Shown here in pieces: positions 7,173-15,289 of a stretch of 18,602 nucleotides of DNA. The stretch comes from Deltaproteobacteria bacterium (lineage in GTDB: Bacteria; Myxococcota_A; UBA9160; SMWR01), in NCBI GenBank assembly GCA_019313605.1, contig JAFDAW010000012.1, forward strand, positions 1 through 18,602. The letters run 5' to 3'. Position 1 is the stretch's first letter; every line of letters begins with the position of its first letter. The notes beneath the pieces are model-generated. The model was not told where the DNA came from. It saw only the letters and a list, made by a program, of their open reading frames with translations, and ran no database searches. The translations under genes were made by a program, and so were the position numbers.

Positions 7173-7787
7173 ATGACTCGAAAGATGGACCGGCGAGTGC
7201 TCGTGTTCGTGCTGGCTATGGGGCTGTTTCTGGCTGGGAGTGGAGTCGCGCAGTCCGAAAACGGCTTCGGCCTCTACACCGTCCATGCAACTACCGGGCG
7301 GGTGACGATCGCAGACCAAGACTGCGAAGAAGATGGGTGCAGCATCAACTACGAGATCATCAATGCCGGCAAGCTAGCTCGGATTCTGTGTCACACCGAC
7401 GAAAGGCTTCCGCCGAGCTTCACCCTCGCGACGTTCATCGCCTGCGACGATCATCCGAATGTCATGATCGGCGTATGGGACGTGCTAGGCCAGGAGTCTG
7501 TCTGCGACAACCTGTATCTCTACACCATGGCCGAGGCTTCTACGGAAGGTCCTCGGAATCGCGGAAAGGCCGAACTACTTCTCGTTACCGAGGAGGCCTT
7601 CCCGATGTACGTCTCGGCGCGCGGGCGTTTCGGACCGCTACCCAGGAAATTCGACATGGAGCAGATGTGCTGGTCGGATTACCGCACGAGCGCCATCAGT
7701 GGAGCGCTGAGCCCGGGGACCGTGATCAAGGCAGGCACGCTTCGCGGCGGCGGCGTCATTGGGCTTTACGGCGACTTCCCCAGGTAA
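7173..7787 (+). CDS. Secreted six-cysteine protein of unknown function
   Basis: 204 residues. A classical signal peptide has basic residues 3-8, a hydrophobic core at 9-22 and a likely cut after GVA (residue 26). The mature part has six cysteines (51, 56, 73, 91, 111, 166), an even number consistent with three disulfides, and reads as a mostly beta protein of about 178 residues. I do not recognise a family. The ATG at 7173 is chosen because GGAGG lies eight bases upstream; the ATG at 7158 overlaps that site. A promoter-like site upstream and a strong intrinsic terminator downstream suggest it is transcribed alone. Such a small, separately controlled exported Cys protein could be an envelope or secreted factor; nothing more specific is supported. 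Confidence 0.78.
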   Translation: MTRKMDRRVLVFVLAMGLFLAGSGVAQSENGFGLYTVHATTGRVTIADQDCEEDGCSINYEIINAGKLARILCHTDERLPPSFTLATFIACDDHPNVMIGVWDVLGQESVCDNLYLYTMAEASTEGPRNRGKAELLLVTEEAFPMYVSARGRFGPLPRKFDMEQMCWSDYRTSAISGALSPGTVIKAGTLRGGGVIGLYGDFPR

Positions 7788-7814
7788 CAACAAGCCGTTA
7801 TTGCGGATCCAGTT

Positions 7815-7846
7815 ACGGGCCGCGCGCTGAGCGCGCGGCCCGTTTT
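7815..7846 (+). terminator. Intrinsic terminator of the six-Cys secreted protein gene
   Basis: A perfect 13-bp stem, ACGGGCCGCGCGC (7815-7827) with its complement (7831-7843), has a TGA loop and is followed by further T residues (7843-7846). It lies 28 bases after the stop codon. This is the best intrinsic terminator in the window and separates this unit from efp. Confidence 0.85.
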
Positions 7847-7940
7847 CCATTTACGAGACTCCAACGGCCGGCTCCGCCCACAATCGCCGCGGAGGGTCGT
7901 CCGGGCTATCCTCCCGCACCTGCAAATTTCCGGAGAATTC

Positions 7941-8504
7941 ATGGCGCTGGCAACATCCGATTTCAAGAACGGCCTCAAGATCGAGATCGACGGAGAGCCG
8001 TACACGATCGTCTATTTTCAACACGTCAAGCCCGGCAAGGGCCCCGCCTTCGTGCGGACCAAGATCAAGAACCTGAGAAATGGGAAGGTCGTCGAAAAGA
8101 CCTTCCGCGCGGGCGAAAAGGTCGGCGAGCCGGATATCGAAGACCGCAAGATGCAGTATCTCTACGCCGACGCTGAATCGCTGATCTTCATGGACACGCA
8201 GACCTACGATCAGATTCCCTTCTCTCATGAGCAGGTTGGCGACGCGCGAAAATACCTGACGGAGAATCTCGACGTCGACGTCCTCTTCTGGAACGGAAAG
8301 CCGATCAACATCGATCTTCCGCCCTTCATCGAAGTGCCGATCGCCAAATGCGATCCCGGAATGAAGGGGGACACCGCGCAGGGCGGGACCAAGCCCGCCA
8401 CCGTCGAGACCGGAGCCGTCGTGCTGGTGCCGCTCTTCCTCAAGGAGGGTGAGCGCATCCGGATCGATACCCGCTCCGGAGAATACGTCGAGCGAGTTGG
8501 CTGA
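7941..8504 (+). CDS. efp: Translation elongation factor P
   Basis: 187 residues, the normal EF-P length, with the three beta-barrel domains (KOW-like about 1-64, OB about 65-128, C-terminal OB about 130-187). EF-P binds ribosomes stalled at polyproline and speeds peptide-bond formation. The tip loop reads HVKPGKGPAF, with Lys33 where E. coli EF-P carries its beta-lysylated Lys34; this points to the EpmA-type or an unmodified Lys form, not the Arg-rhamnose type. The C-terminal signature region TVETGAVVLVPLFLKEGE and TRSGEYVERV is intact. GGAG lies a few bases before the ATG. No EF-P modification gene (epmA, epmB) is in the window. The downstream phospholipase frame overlaps its 3' end. Confidence 0.98.
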   Translation: MALATSDFKNGLKIEIDGEPYTIVYFQHVKPGKGPAFVRTKIKNLRNGKVVEKTFRAGEKVGEPDIEDRKMQYLYADAESLIFMDTQTYDQIPFSHEQVGDARKYLTENLDVDVLFWNGKPINIDLPPFIEVPIAKCDPGMKGDTAQGGTKPATVETGAVVLVPLFLKEGERIRIDTRSGEYVERVG

Positions 8505-9786
8505 ACCGCGGCCCACGACCGGGCTCGACGGTCGCCCACGCCCGAAGCGCGCGCTGGTCTTCTCGGGCGGAGGCGCGCGGGGCGCCTATGAGGCGGGGGT
8601 GATCCACTACCTGCTGGGCGAACTTCCGAAGCGGCTCGGACACCCGATCTCGTTCGACATCCTCTGCGGCACCTCGGTGGGTGCGGTGCACGCCTGCTTC
8701 CTCGCGGCAACCGCTGAACTCGACGGAAGTCGCGGCGACCGCCTCGTCGAATTCTGGAAGCAGATGCGGATCGAGGAGATCCTCCCGCTCTCTGCGGGCG
8801 ACCTGCTGCGCCTGCCGGGAAAGCTACTCGGTATCCGACGAACCGCCGAAGCGTTTCGCGAGGGCAAGGCGCCGGAGCGGCTCTACGGGCTGCTCAACAC
8901 CGAACCCCTCGAACAACTGGTGGTTCGCACGATCCCGTGGCGCGGCATCCGCGACAACATCCGCCGCGGGCACGTCGAGGCGCTCTGTGTCGCCGCCACC
9001 CAGGTGACGAGTGGCCGGGTGGCGGTCTTCGTCGAAAACCGCGACCGCCGGCTGCCGAACTGGACCCGGGATCCGATGGTCGTCCCGCGCCCCACGCGAA
9101 TGCTGCCCGCGCACGCTTTGGCGTCCGCCGCCATCCCCCTGCTCTTCCCCGCGGTGCGCATCGGCCGCACCTACTATGCGGATGGCGGGCTTCGCCTCAA
9201 TACGCCGCTCGCGCCCGCGATCCGGATGGGTGCGGATCGCGTGTTGGTCGTGGCACTGCGTCAGGACATCGGCAAGGCGCACAAGATTGCCACCGACACC
9301 AGCCACATCGAGGATTACGCCAGCCCGATGTTTTTGTTTGGCAAAATGCTCAACGCGCTCCTGCTCGACCACCTCGATACAGACCTCGCGCGGATGGACG
9401 TGATGAACGAAATCCTGACCGACGGCACCGCCGCATTCGGACCCGACTTCATCGAGCGGCTCAACGAGGTTGCGGATCGGGAGCGGGGCCAGAAGTTCCG
9501 CAAGATCTACGACCTCGTGATTCGCCCCTCCCAGGATCTCGGCCTGCTCGCGGGCGAGGTGTTGTCGGCGATGCCCAAGGATTCGTCCCGCTCTCCGCTG
9601 TTGCGGCTCGCGATGCGCAACCTCGAAGGCAGGCAGCGCTCCGCCGAGGCGGATCTGCTCTCCTACCTCCTTTTCGACGGCGAGTTTCTCGGGCCGCTCA
9701 CCGATCTCGGTTACCGCGACGCGCGCAGCTGCGAAAGCGAATTGGCCGCGTTCTTCTCCGACGAACCGCTCGAGTCGGATCTCTAA
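8497..9786 (+). CDS. Patatin-like phospholipase
   Basis: 429 residues from the proposed TTG start. The patatin fold is clear: oxyanion-hole loop FSGGGARGAYEAG (22-34), nucleophile elbow GTSVG with Ser60, and the dyad Asp229 in YYADGGLRLNTPL. Such enzymes hydrolyse acyl esters of phospholipids or related lipids. No signal peptide is seen, so it is cytosolic or membrane-peripheral. The first 17 residues and the last 200, past the dyad, form a variable C-terminal region. The frame is open from GTG 8449, but AAGGAGG touches that codon directly, leaving no spacer; TTG 8497 overlapping the efp stop by eight bases is preferred, with moderate certainty. A WYL regulator starts five bases after its stop. 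Confidence 0.88.
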   Translation: MAEPRPTTGLDGRPRPKRALVFSGGGARGAYEAGVIHYLLGELPKRLGHPISFDILCGTSVGAVHACFLAATAELDGSRGDRLVEFWKQMRIEEILPLSAGDLLRLPGKLLGIRRTAEAFREGKAPERLYGLLNTEPLEQLVVRTIPWRGIRDNIRRGHVEALCVAATQVTSGRVAVFVENRDRRLPNWTRDPMVVPRPTRMLPAHALASAAIPLLFPAVRIGRTYYADGGLRLNTPLAPAIRMGADRVLVVALRQDIGKAHKIATDTSHIEDYASPMFLFGKMLNALLLDHLDTDLARMDVMNEILTDGTAAFGPDFIERLNEVADRERGQKFRKIYDLVIRPSQDLGLLAGEVLSAMPKDSSRSPLLRLAMRNLEGRQRSAEADLLSYLLFDGEFLGPLTDLGYRDARSCESELAAFFSDEPLESDL

Positions 9787-9791
9787 GCGGT

Positions 9792-10772
9792 ATGCGCGGC
9801 GACCAACTCGCGCGCCAATGGCAGTTGATCCAACGACTGGCCAAGAGCCGATCTGGAGCGGCACTGGACGATCTGGCCGAAGAACTCGGCTGCGTGCGCC
9901 GCACCGTCTATCGCGATCTCGACGCGCTGATGTTTGCGGGCTTCCCGGTGGTCAGTGAGCGCAGGGAAGGCCGCGTCTACTACCGCTTCCTCGACCCCTT
10001 TCGGCTGGGTGACGTGCCCTTCACGCCCGACGAGATTCTCGCGCTCGCCTTCAGCGAAGATCTCCTCCGCACCCTGGAGGGCACGGTCTTCCACGATTCG
10101 ATCCGCTCTGCGCTGCACAAGATTCGCGCCGGGCTGGGACCCGAACTCGCGAAATACCTCGCACAGCTCGCGGACGCTTTCCGCGTACTGCCCGGACCGC
10201 ACAAGAACTACGCGGAATATCGCGACACGATCCAGACCCTGAACGATGCCGTGCTCAATCGACGCACGCTCCACATGCGTTACCGAACCGGTCGGACGGG
10301 ATCCGTTGCGACCCGAGATCTGGATCCCTACCGGGTGTGGTATCGCAGTGGAGGCCTCTACGTGGTGGGCCTCGACCACAAGTCCGGAGAGATTCGCACC
10401 TTCGCGGTCGATCGAATCCGGAAACTCGAAATTGGCGGCGAGCGTTTCGAGGTACCCGACAGTTTCGATTTCGACGCCTACATCGGCTCCTCGTTCGGCG
10501 TCATCGCCGATCAAGCCGTGCGGATTCGGATTCTATTCGAACCCGACTGGGTGACCTACGTCGAAGAGCGCAACTGGCACGAGAGCCAGTCGTTCAAGAA
10601 GGCGCCCGGCGGGAAGATCGAACTCAGCATGGACGTGGGCAGCACGCCCGATCTGCGTGGCTGGATTCTCTCCTTCGGCTCTGGGGCCGAGGTCCTGGAG
10701 CCCGAGGATCTGCGCGCGGAAGTCGCGCGTGAACTCGAAAACGCGTGCGTCCGCTACGAATCCGCGCCCTGA
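9792..10772 (+). CDS. WYL-domain transcriptional regulator (HTH + WYL + WCX)
   Basis: 326 residues. An N-terminal winged helix (about 1-65) contains LDDLAEELGCVRRTVYRDLD and a wing REGRVYYRF. A helical linker (75-140) leads to the WYL domain (about 150-215) with MRYRT, RDLDPYRVWYRSGGLYVVG and RTFAVDRIRKLEI; here the WYL tripeptide itself is Gly-Leu-Tyr. A WCX-like C-terminal extension (about 240-320) ends FGSGAEVLEPEDLR. WYL proteins bind nucleic acid or nucleotide ligands and control stress, DNA-damage or defence genes. No defence genes lie alongside; the tight spacing to the phospholipase gene suggests it is co-transcribed with it and may control this unit. Confidence 0.92.
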   Translation: MRGDQLARQWQLIQRLAKSRSGAALDDLAEELGCVRRTVYRDLDALMFAGFPVVSERREGRVYYRFLDPFRLGDVPFTPDEILALAFSEDLLRTLEGTVFHDSIRSALHKIRAGLGPELAKYLAQLADAFRVLPGPHKNYAEYRDTIQTLNDAVLNRRTLHMRYRTGRTGSVATRDLDPYRVWYRSGGLYVVGLDHKSGEIRTFAVDRIRKLEIGGERFEVPDSFDFDAYIGSSFGVIADQAVRIRILFEPDWVTYVEERNWHESQSFKKAPGGKIELSMDVGSTPDLRGWILSFGSGAEVLEPEDLRAEVARELENACVRYESAP

Positions 10773-10779
10773 GAGGCGA

Positions 10780-11268
10780 TCAAGAGAGCACGTGGTCGAG
10801 CATCACATCGTCGTCGAAGATGAAGCGACCCGTAAACGGCGTGCCCGCGATGAGCAGGGGCAACCAGACCCGGTCGTCTTCCCACATCTCTTCGTAGGGG
10901 ACGCGATCCTCATCGACCCAGAGCGGAATCGCCTCGGGAGTTTCGGTGGGCGTTCCCTCGAAATCCGTCGCGCGATAGACGTGCACGTGAATCGCGTAAC
11001 CGTCGATGAATTGGAAGCGCAGCTCGCCCGCTCGCTCGAGATTTTTAGGCGTGATCAGCAGCTCTTCCTGAACCTCTCGAACCGCGCAAGCCTCCAGCGT
11101 CTCGCCGGGCTCGAGTCGACCGCCCGGGCCGTTGATCTTGCCCGCGCCGAGGCCGCGCTTCTTGTGGATCAAGAGCAGCCGCTCGTCCCGATGGACGAAG
11201 ACGAGCGTCGCGAGTTCCGTCGCTTTCCAACTCGCCCAATCGATTTCCGAGATCCGCCGCGGCACCAT
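10780..11268 (-). CDS. Nudix hydrolase, MTH1/NUDT1-like 8-oxo-dGTP diphosphatase
   Basis: 162 residues; human MTH1 is 156. The Nudix box spans 50-72: Gly50, Glu56, then REVQEE (64-69), with Leu71 in place of the consensus Gly. Beyond the box the match is to MTH1 rather than to E. coli MutT: KKRGLGAGKINGPGG places Asn46 at MTH1 Asn33, and EEMWEDDRVWLPLL places Trp129, Asp131 and Asp132 at MTH1 Trp117, Asp119 and Asp120, which hold the 8-oxopurine base. GTPTE and the final FTGRF...LDHVL also match. It should hydrolyse oxidised purine dNTPs to monophosphates, cleaning the nucleotide pool. The ATG at 11268 is preferred to upstream TTG/GTG by length; no strong ribosome site helps. It ends seven bases from the convergent WYL gene. 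Confidence 0.9.
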   Translation of the reverse strand: MVPRRISEIDWASWKATELATLVFVHRDERLLLIHKKRGLGAGKINGPGGRLEPGETLEACAVREVQEELLITPKNLERAGELRFQFIDGYAIHVHVYRATDFEGTPTETPEAIPLWVDEDRVPYEEMWEDDRVWLPLLIAGTPFTGRFIFDDDVMLDHVLS

Positions 11269-11453
11269 CGGATTCGAGTGTGCCACAACGAAACGCAAAT
11301 TCGCGAAGCTGCGCGGGAAACCCTTTCCGCTGGAAATCCGTGCGGTGAGGAGCCAATCCGAGCGCTCCGGCGGGTCCAGGATTCACGCCGTCACCGCGAT
11401 TCGCTTCGGCTTTGTTACTGTGTCTGGACCCCTCCAAACCGCGAGACCCCATC

Positions 11454-12446
11454 TTGAAGATCGGGAAAGCCTGGAAGATCTGGACGCTCGCATTGCTGGC
11501 GATGGCGATTGTTCTCTTCATCGCGGCAATCCACATCTATCCGAGCAGCCAACACAATTTCGATTCGTCGACCAACGGCATCTGGGTCGGGCACCGTTGG
11601 TACACGGGCCGCGAGGTTCGCTCGGGCGATCTCGTACCCGCATCTGAAATCGATACGCTGGTCAATCGCCTGAGAGGCGCCGGAATCCATTACGTCTACG
11701 TCCACACCGGGCCGCTGCTCGCGGACGGATCCATCGCAGACACGGCCGATCCGTTCTTTTCGGAGCTGCGCAGCGCGTATCCAGAAGGCATCTTTCTCGC
11801 GTGGCTCGGTGCACGGATCGAGAAGGTCCGACTCGGCGATGAAGACTGGCGGCGCGCGGTCGTCGGTGTGGTCGAGCGAATGGCCGCGGAGGGCTTCGAC
11901 GGCGTCCACTTCGATCTGGAGCCGCTGCGCGACGGCCACCCCGGGTACCTCGAGTTGCTTGCGGAAGTGCGCAAACAGATGGGTGGCGATTGGATCATCA
12001 GCCAGGCGACGCCGCGTGCCGCACCGCTCGGCATCCCCTTCGTTCCACTGAACCGGAGTTTCTGGTCAGGTGCGTTCTACCGGGCCACGATGGACATCGC
12101 AGACCAGACCGTCCTGATGGCCTACGACACGAACCTCCCGCTGCGCGTCGCGTACGTGGCGTTCGTCCGAGATCAGACCCGCCGCCTCGCAAAGTGGTCG
12201 TGCGCAGCCGAGAAGCACGAATTCCTGATCGGCATTCCCGCCTATCACGATGTTCCCGAGTACTCCGATCCGAGCGTCGAGAACATCGGCAATGCAGCAC
12301 TCGGCGTGCGCTCAGCCCTCGAATCATTTCCGGAAAAGCCCGAGTGTTTTCGCGGTGTCTCCATCTATGCGAACTGGGTGACGGACTCGGACGAGTGGCT
12401 TCAGTTCGAGCGATTCTGGAGACATCCAGAAGTGTCGACCGACTAG
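11454..12446 (+). CDS. Membrane-anchored GH18-like TIM-barrel protein
   Basis: About 330 residues. A basic N-terminus (KIGKAWK) precedes one transmembrane or uncleaved signal segment (9-28), putting the rest in the periplasm. The domain shows GH18-like strand motifs: GFDGVHFDLEPL (147-158) resembles the DGxDxDxE active-site strand, keeping Asp149, Asp154 and the acid Glu156 but with His152 in place of the middle Asp; LMAYDTN (221-227) matches the later M-x-Y-D strand. GH18 members cut or bind GlcNAc polymers; with the changed motif the substrate is open and cell-wall glycans or a binding role are possible. The start is uncertain: TTG 11454 gives the best N-terminus, but no ribosome site is strong, and TTG 11412 or ATG 11502 are alternatives. 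Confidence 0.68.
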   Translation: MKIGKAWKIWTLALLAMAIVLFIAAIHIYPSSQHNFDSSTNGIWVGHRWYTGREVRSGDLVPASEIDTLVNRLRGAGIHYVYVHTGPLLADGSIADTADPFFSELRSAYPEGIFLAWLGARIEKVRLGDEDWRRAVVGVVERMAAEGFDGVHFDLEPLRDGHPGYLELLAEVRKQMGGDWIISQATPRAAPLGIPFVPLNRSFWSGAFYRATMDIADQTVLMAYDTNLPLRVAYVAFVRDQTRRLAKWSCAAEKHEFLIGIPAYHDVPEYSDPSVENIGNAALGVRSALESFPEKPECFRGVSIYANWVTDSDEWLQFERFWRHPEVSTD

Positions 12447-12461
12447 CACGCTCAACCGTGT

Positions 12462-13886
12462 TTACGGCTGGATGATTTCGATCGGTCCAAGATCCTGTAA
12501 TTGAGGCACGAGTGCGTCCGCCGGTCCCACCAGAACGATCGCCGCGCGATCGGGATGAAGCAACTCGAGGGCGAGGCGCTCCACGTCGGCGGCTGTCACG
12601 GACCGGACTCTCGAGCGATAGGTGTCGAGAGAATCTTCGGGAAGGTCGTAGATCTCCAGATTGACGAGGCTGTTGAGCACCGCGTCGGAGGTTTCGATCC
12701 CGAGCGAAAAATGTCCGACCTGGAGCGCTCGAATCTCTTCGAGTTCCAACCCCGCCGGAGGCTCGCGGCGCGCGCGCTCGAGTTCGGTCAAGAGCAGATC
12801 GATCACCGTTCGAACCTCTGCCACGCGGGTAAACGTCGCAACCGCGAAGGTTCCGCCGCCGCGGTACAGGCTGAACCTGGAGCTGACCCCGTAGGTCAAG
12901 CCGGCGTCGGCACGCACCCGCTGCATCAAGCGGGATGAAAAGCCGCTGCCCCCGATCGCTTCGTTGAGGAGGCTGGCGGCAATGCGATCGGGGTTCGTGC
13001 GCGAAATTCCCTCGTGGGCGAGGGTAATCCGGGCCTGGGTGAGGTCGGGGCGATCCACGATCAAGATGCGCCGCTCGGTCGGGGTGGGCGCGGGAAGGGG
13101 CGGACCGGCGTCGGGAATCTCGCCAGCCGGCCAGGCACCGAATGTGGCCCCGACGCGATCGAGCAATTCGAGTGCGTCGAGATCGCCCGAAGCGAAGAGA
13201 ATCGCATTGTTGGGGACGAACATCTGCTCGTGAAATTCGCGCGCGGCCGCAGAATCCAACGCCATCACCGTCTCGGGGATTCCAGAGAGAGGCAGCCCAG
13301 CTCGTCCGCCCGAATACAGGGCGGCCGCCGCGAAGCGGCGCTCGAGGTAATGGGGATCGTCGGTCGCTCGCTCGAGCGCCGCGAGCAGCTCTCCACGGGC
13401 TCGAACCGCCTCTTCGTCGTCAAAGCGGGGACGCAGGACCACATCGCCGAGAATCTCGAGCATGTTGTCGAGATCCCGCGTCAGACCCCAGATCTGAGCC
13501 GTGATGGAATCCCAATCGGCGCGCACGCTGAGAACGGAACCGAGCGCGTCGATCGCCGAAGCCAGTTCGAGCGAGTCGCGATCGCCCGCACCGCGCTTCA
13601 TCAGCTCGGCGGTAAAGCCCGCGAGGCCGGCCCGATCCGACTCCACGGAGGCGGCTCCGCGACGAAGGTCGATCCCGAGTGAAACCCGGGGCAGGCGATG
13701 GTCCTCGAGAATGATCACCGACAGCCCGTTGTCGAGTTCGAACCGATGCAGCTTGCTCGGCTCGACGACCGGCGAGTCCGCGATGGGCGGCGGCGGCTGG
13801 TCCCAGATCGGCGTGTCGACGGAGCCCGCACAGGCGATCAGCGACGCGAGCCCAACGAGCCCCATGAACCTCGCGGTTGCGCTCAC
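12462..13886 (-). CDS. M16-family peptidase-like lipoprotein, catalytically inactive partner
   Basis: 474 residues. The signal peptide ends in lipobox LIAC (Cys19). Two M16 (insulinase/pitrilysin) half-domains follow, starting HRFELDNGLSVIILEDH. At the position of the zinc site HxxEH the sequence is GLAGFTAELMKRG, so both His and the Glu are lost (Gly90, Ala93, Glu94). The C-terminal half keeps the family's SSRLMQRVRADAGLTYGV substrate-side motif. This is the pattern of the non-catalytic subunit in two-chain M16 proteases. Its GTG start overlaps the stop of the catalytic gene by four bases (GTGA), with GGGGGA upstream, so equimolar synthesis and a periplasmic heterodimer anchored to a membrane are likely. 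It ends 15 bases from the convergent GH18-like gene. Confidence 0.9.
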   Translation of the reverse strand: MSATARFMGLVGLASLIACAGSVDTPIWDQPPPPIADSPVVEPSKLHRFELDNGLSVIILEDHRLPRVSLGIDLRRGAASVESDRAGLAGFTAELMKRGAGDRDSLELASAIDALGSVLSVRADWDSITAQIWGLTRDLDNMLEILGDVVLRPRFDDEEAVRARGELLAALERATDDPHYLERRFAAAALYSGGRAGLPLSGIPETVMALDSAAAREFHEQMFVPNNAILFASGDLDALELLDRVGATFGAWPAGEIPDAGPPLPAPTPTERRILIVDRPDLTQARITLAHEGISRTNPDRIAASLLNEAIGGSGFSSRLMQRVRADAGLTYGVSSRFSLYRGGGTFAVATFTRVAEVRTVIDLLLTELERARREPPAGLELEEIRALQVGHFSLGIETSDAVLNSLVNLEIYDLPEDSLDTYRSRVRSVTAADVERLALELLHPDRAAIVLVGPADALVPQLQDLGPIEIIQP

Positions 13887-15250
13887 GATTCCCCCGGCCC
13901 TGGCTCGGTCGAAGCCGGCGGCGACACGACGTGGACGACGTTGCGGCCAGCGTCGACCAGGTAGGCGCGCGCGACGCGCTGGACGTCATCCGCGTCGACG
14001 GCCTGGATCGCCGCGAGCCGATCCTCGAGCGGACGGATCGCTCCGAGGATCGTCACGTCGTAACCGATCCGGCCCGCGATGGACGAGTTGGTGGTCAACT
14101 GGTGGATCATCGAGACTTCGATCTGCCGCTTGGCTTTCTCGAGTTCCTCAGCCGTGACGGGCTCGTCGCGGAGTCGGGTGATCTCTTCCAGTAACGACGC
14201 CTCGACGCGATCGATGTTCGCGTCCGGACGCACGCTCGCATAGGTGCCAAAGATGCCCGCACCCGCGAATTCCGAATACACACTGTAAGCCGACAACGCG
14301 ATCTGCTCTTCGTGGATCAGCCGGCGATAAATCCGACTCGAGCGACCTCCGGAGAGGATTTCGCTGGCCACGTCGAGCGCTTCGGCGTCGGGGTGGCCGG
14401 CTGGTGGCGCGTGCCAGGCCGTAGCGAGCACTGGAGCGTGCAGTTCGAAGTGAACCTGTGCGCGCCGAACTCCGCTCTGGCGAGGCTCTTCGGTTACATG
14501 GCGCGGGATCTCGAGCGCGGGTGCGAGGTCTCCGAAACTCTCGCGGACCTGCTCGAGCGCCGCGTCAGCGTCGAAATCCCCGACGATCGCGATCACGATG
14601 TTGTTGGGGACATAGAAGGTCGAGAAGAATTCACGGCAATCTTCGATCGTGGTATTTGCGACGTCACTGCGCCAGCCGATGACGGGCCAGCGGTAGGGAA
14701 GCGCCTGGAAGGTCAGTGCGTACAGCGCCTCGCGGGCGCGACCGCCGGGCTGATCTTCGGTTCGCATGCGCCGCTCTTCGAGCACGACTTCGCGCTCGCT
14801 CACCAGCGTTTCTTCCGAGATGTCGAGATTTGCGAGGCGCTCGGCTTCGAGCGCGATCACGAGCGGAAGCGCCTCGGATGGGATTTCCGTCGTATAGACC
14901 GTCATGTCCGACGTCGTATAGGCGTTGGTGCGGCCACCGCGAGACTGGATGATCTGGCCGTGTTTTTCGGGGGGGATGTTCTTCGAGCCCCTGAACATCA
15001 TGTGCTCGAAGAGATGGGCGAGACCCGTCACGCGGGCCTCGTCGCTGGACCCCACCCGAACCCACATCTGAAACGCGACGACGGGGGTGGTGTGGTCTTC
15101 GAGCGTGAGGACCGTCAATCCATTGTCGAGCTTCGTCTGCCGCGTTCGGAGCGCCGAGTCATCGATCGCCGGATTCGCGAGCGCCTCAGCCGCGCACAAG
15201 AGTGCGGCGAATGCGATCGTGGACGAAACAAGCCGATTGCGGGTGCGCAT
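13883..15250 (-). CDS. M16-family zinc metallopeptidase, catalytic subunit
   Basis: 455 residues. A Sec signal peptide (about 1-26, ending AEALA/NP) sends it to the periplasm. The inverted zinc motif HLFEH (79-83) provides His79, His83 and base Glu82, and the E-x6-E downstream (Glu152, Glu159 in EREVVLEERRM) gives the third ligand at the family's usual distance of 76 residues. Domain two has the SSRIYRRLIHEEQIALSAYS substrate motif. M16 enzymes degrade unfolded or short peptides inside a clam-shell chamber. The ATG at 15250 is chosen because it begins the signal peptide; the frame stays open another 336 bases, but that stretch is antisense to the SUI1 gene. It is first in a two-gene unit with the inactive lipoprotein partner. 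Confidence 0.95.
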   Translation of the reverse strand: MRTRNRLVSSTIAFAALLCAAEALANPAIDDSALRTRQTKLDNGLTVLTLEDHTTPVVAFQMWVRVGSSDEARVTGLAHLFEHMMFRGSKNIPPEKHGQIIQSRGGRTNAYTTSDMTVYTTEIPSEALPLVIALEAERLANLDISEETLVSEREVVLEERRMRTEDQPGGRAREALYALTFQALPYRWPVIGWRSDVANTTIEDCREFFSTFYVPNNIVIAIVGDFDADAALEQVRESFGDLAPALEIPRHVTEEPRQSGVRRAQVHFELHAPVLATAWHAPPAGHPDAEALDVASEILSGGRSSRIYRRLIHEEQIALSAYSVYSEFAGAGIFGTYASVRPDANIDRVEASLLEEITRLRDEPVTAEELEKAKRQIEVSMIHQLTTNSSIAGRIGYDVTILGAIRPLEDRLAAIQAVDADDVQRVARAYLVDAGRNVVHVVSPPASTEPGPGES

Positions 15251-15289
15251 GGCGGGGTACAGTATCGGCCGAGGTTGGAGGTGTCGACA

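Noticed and set aside
8937..10772. 611-codon open frame spanning part of the phospholipase and the WYL gene
   Set aside because: Only the part from 9792 is protein-like; the upstream part is the phospholipase read in another frame.
9792..10772. WYL regulator as a marker of a defence island
   Set aside because: Neighbours are efp, a lone patatin and a Nudix enzyme; there is no cyclase, nuclease, methylase or other defence partner. A patatin beside a WYL protein recalled CBASS-type effectors, but no nucleotidyltransferase is present.
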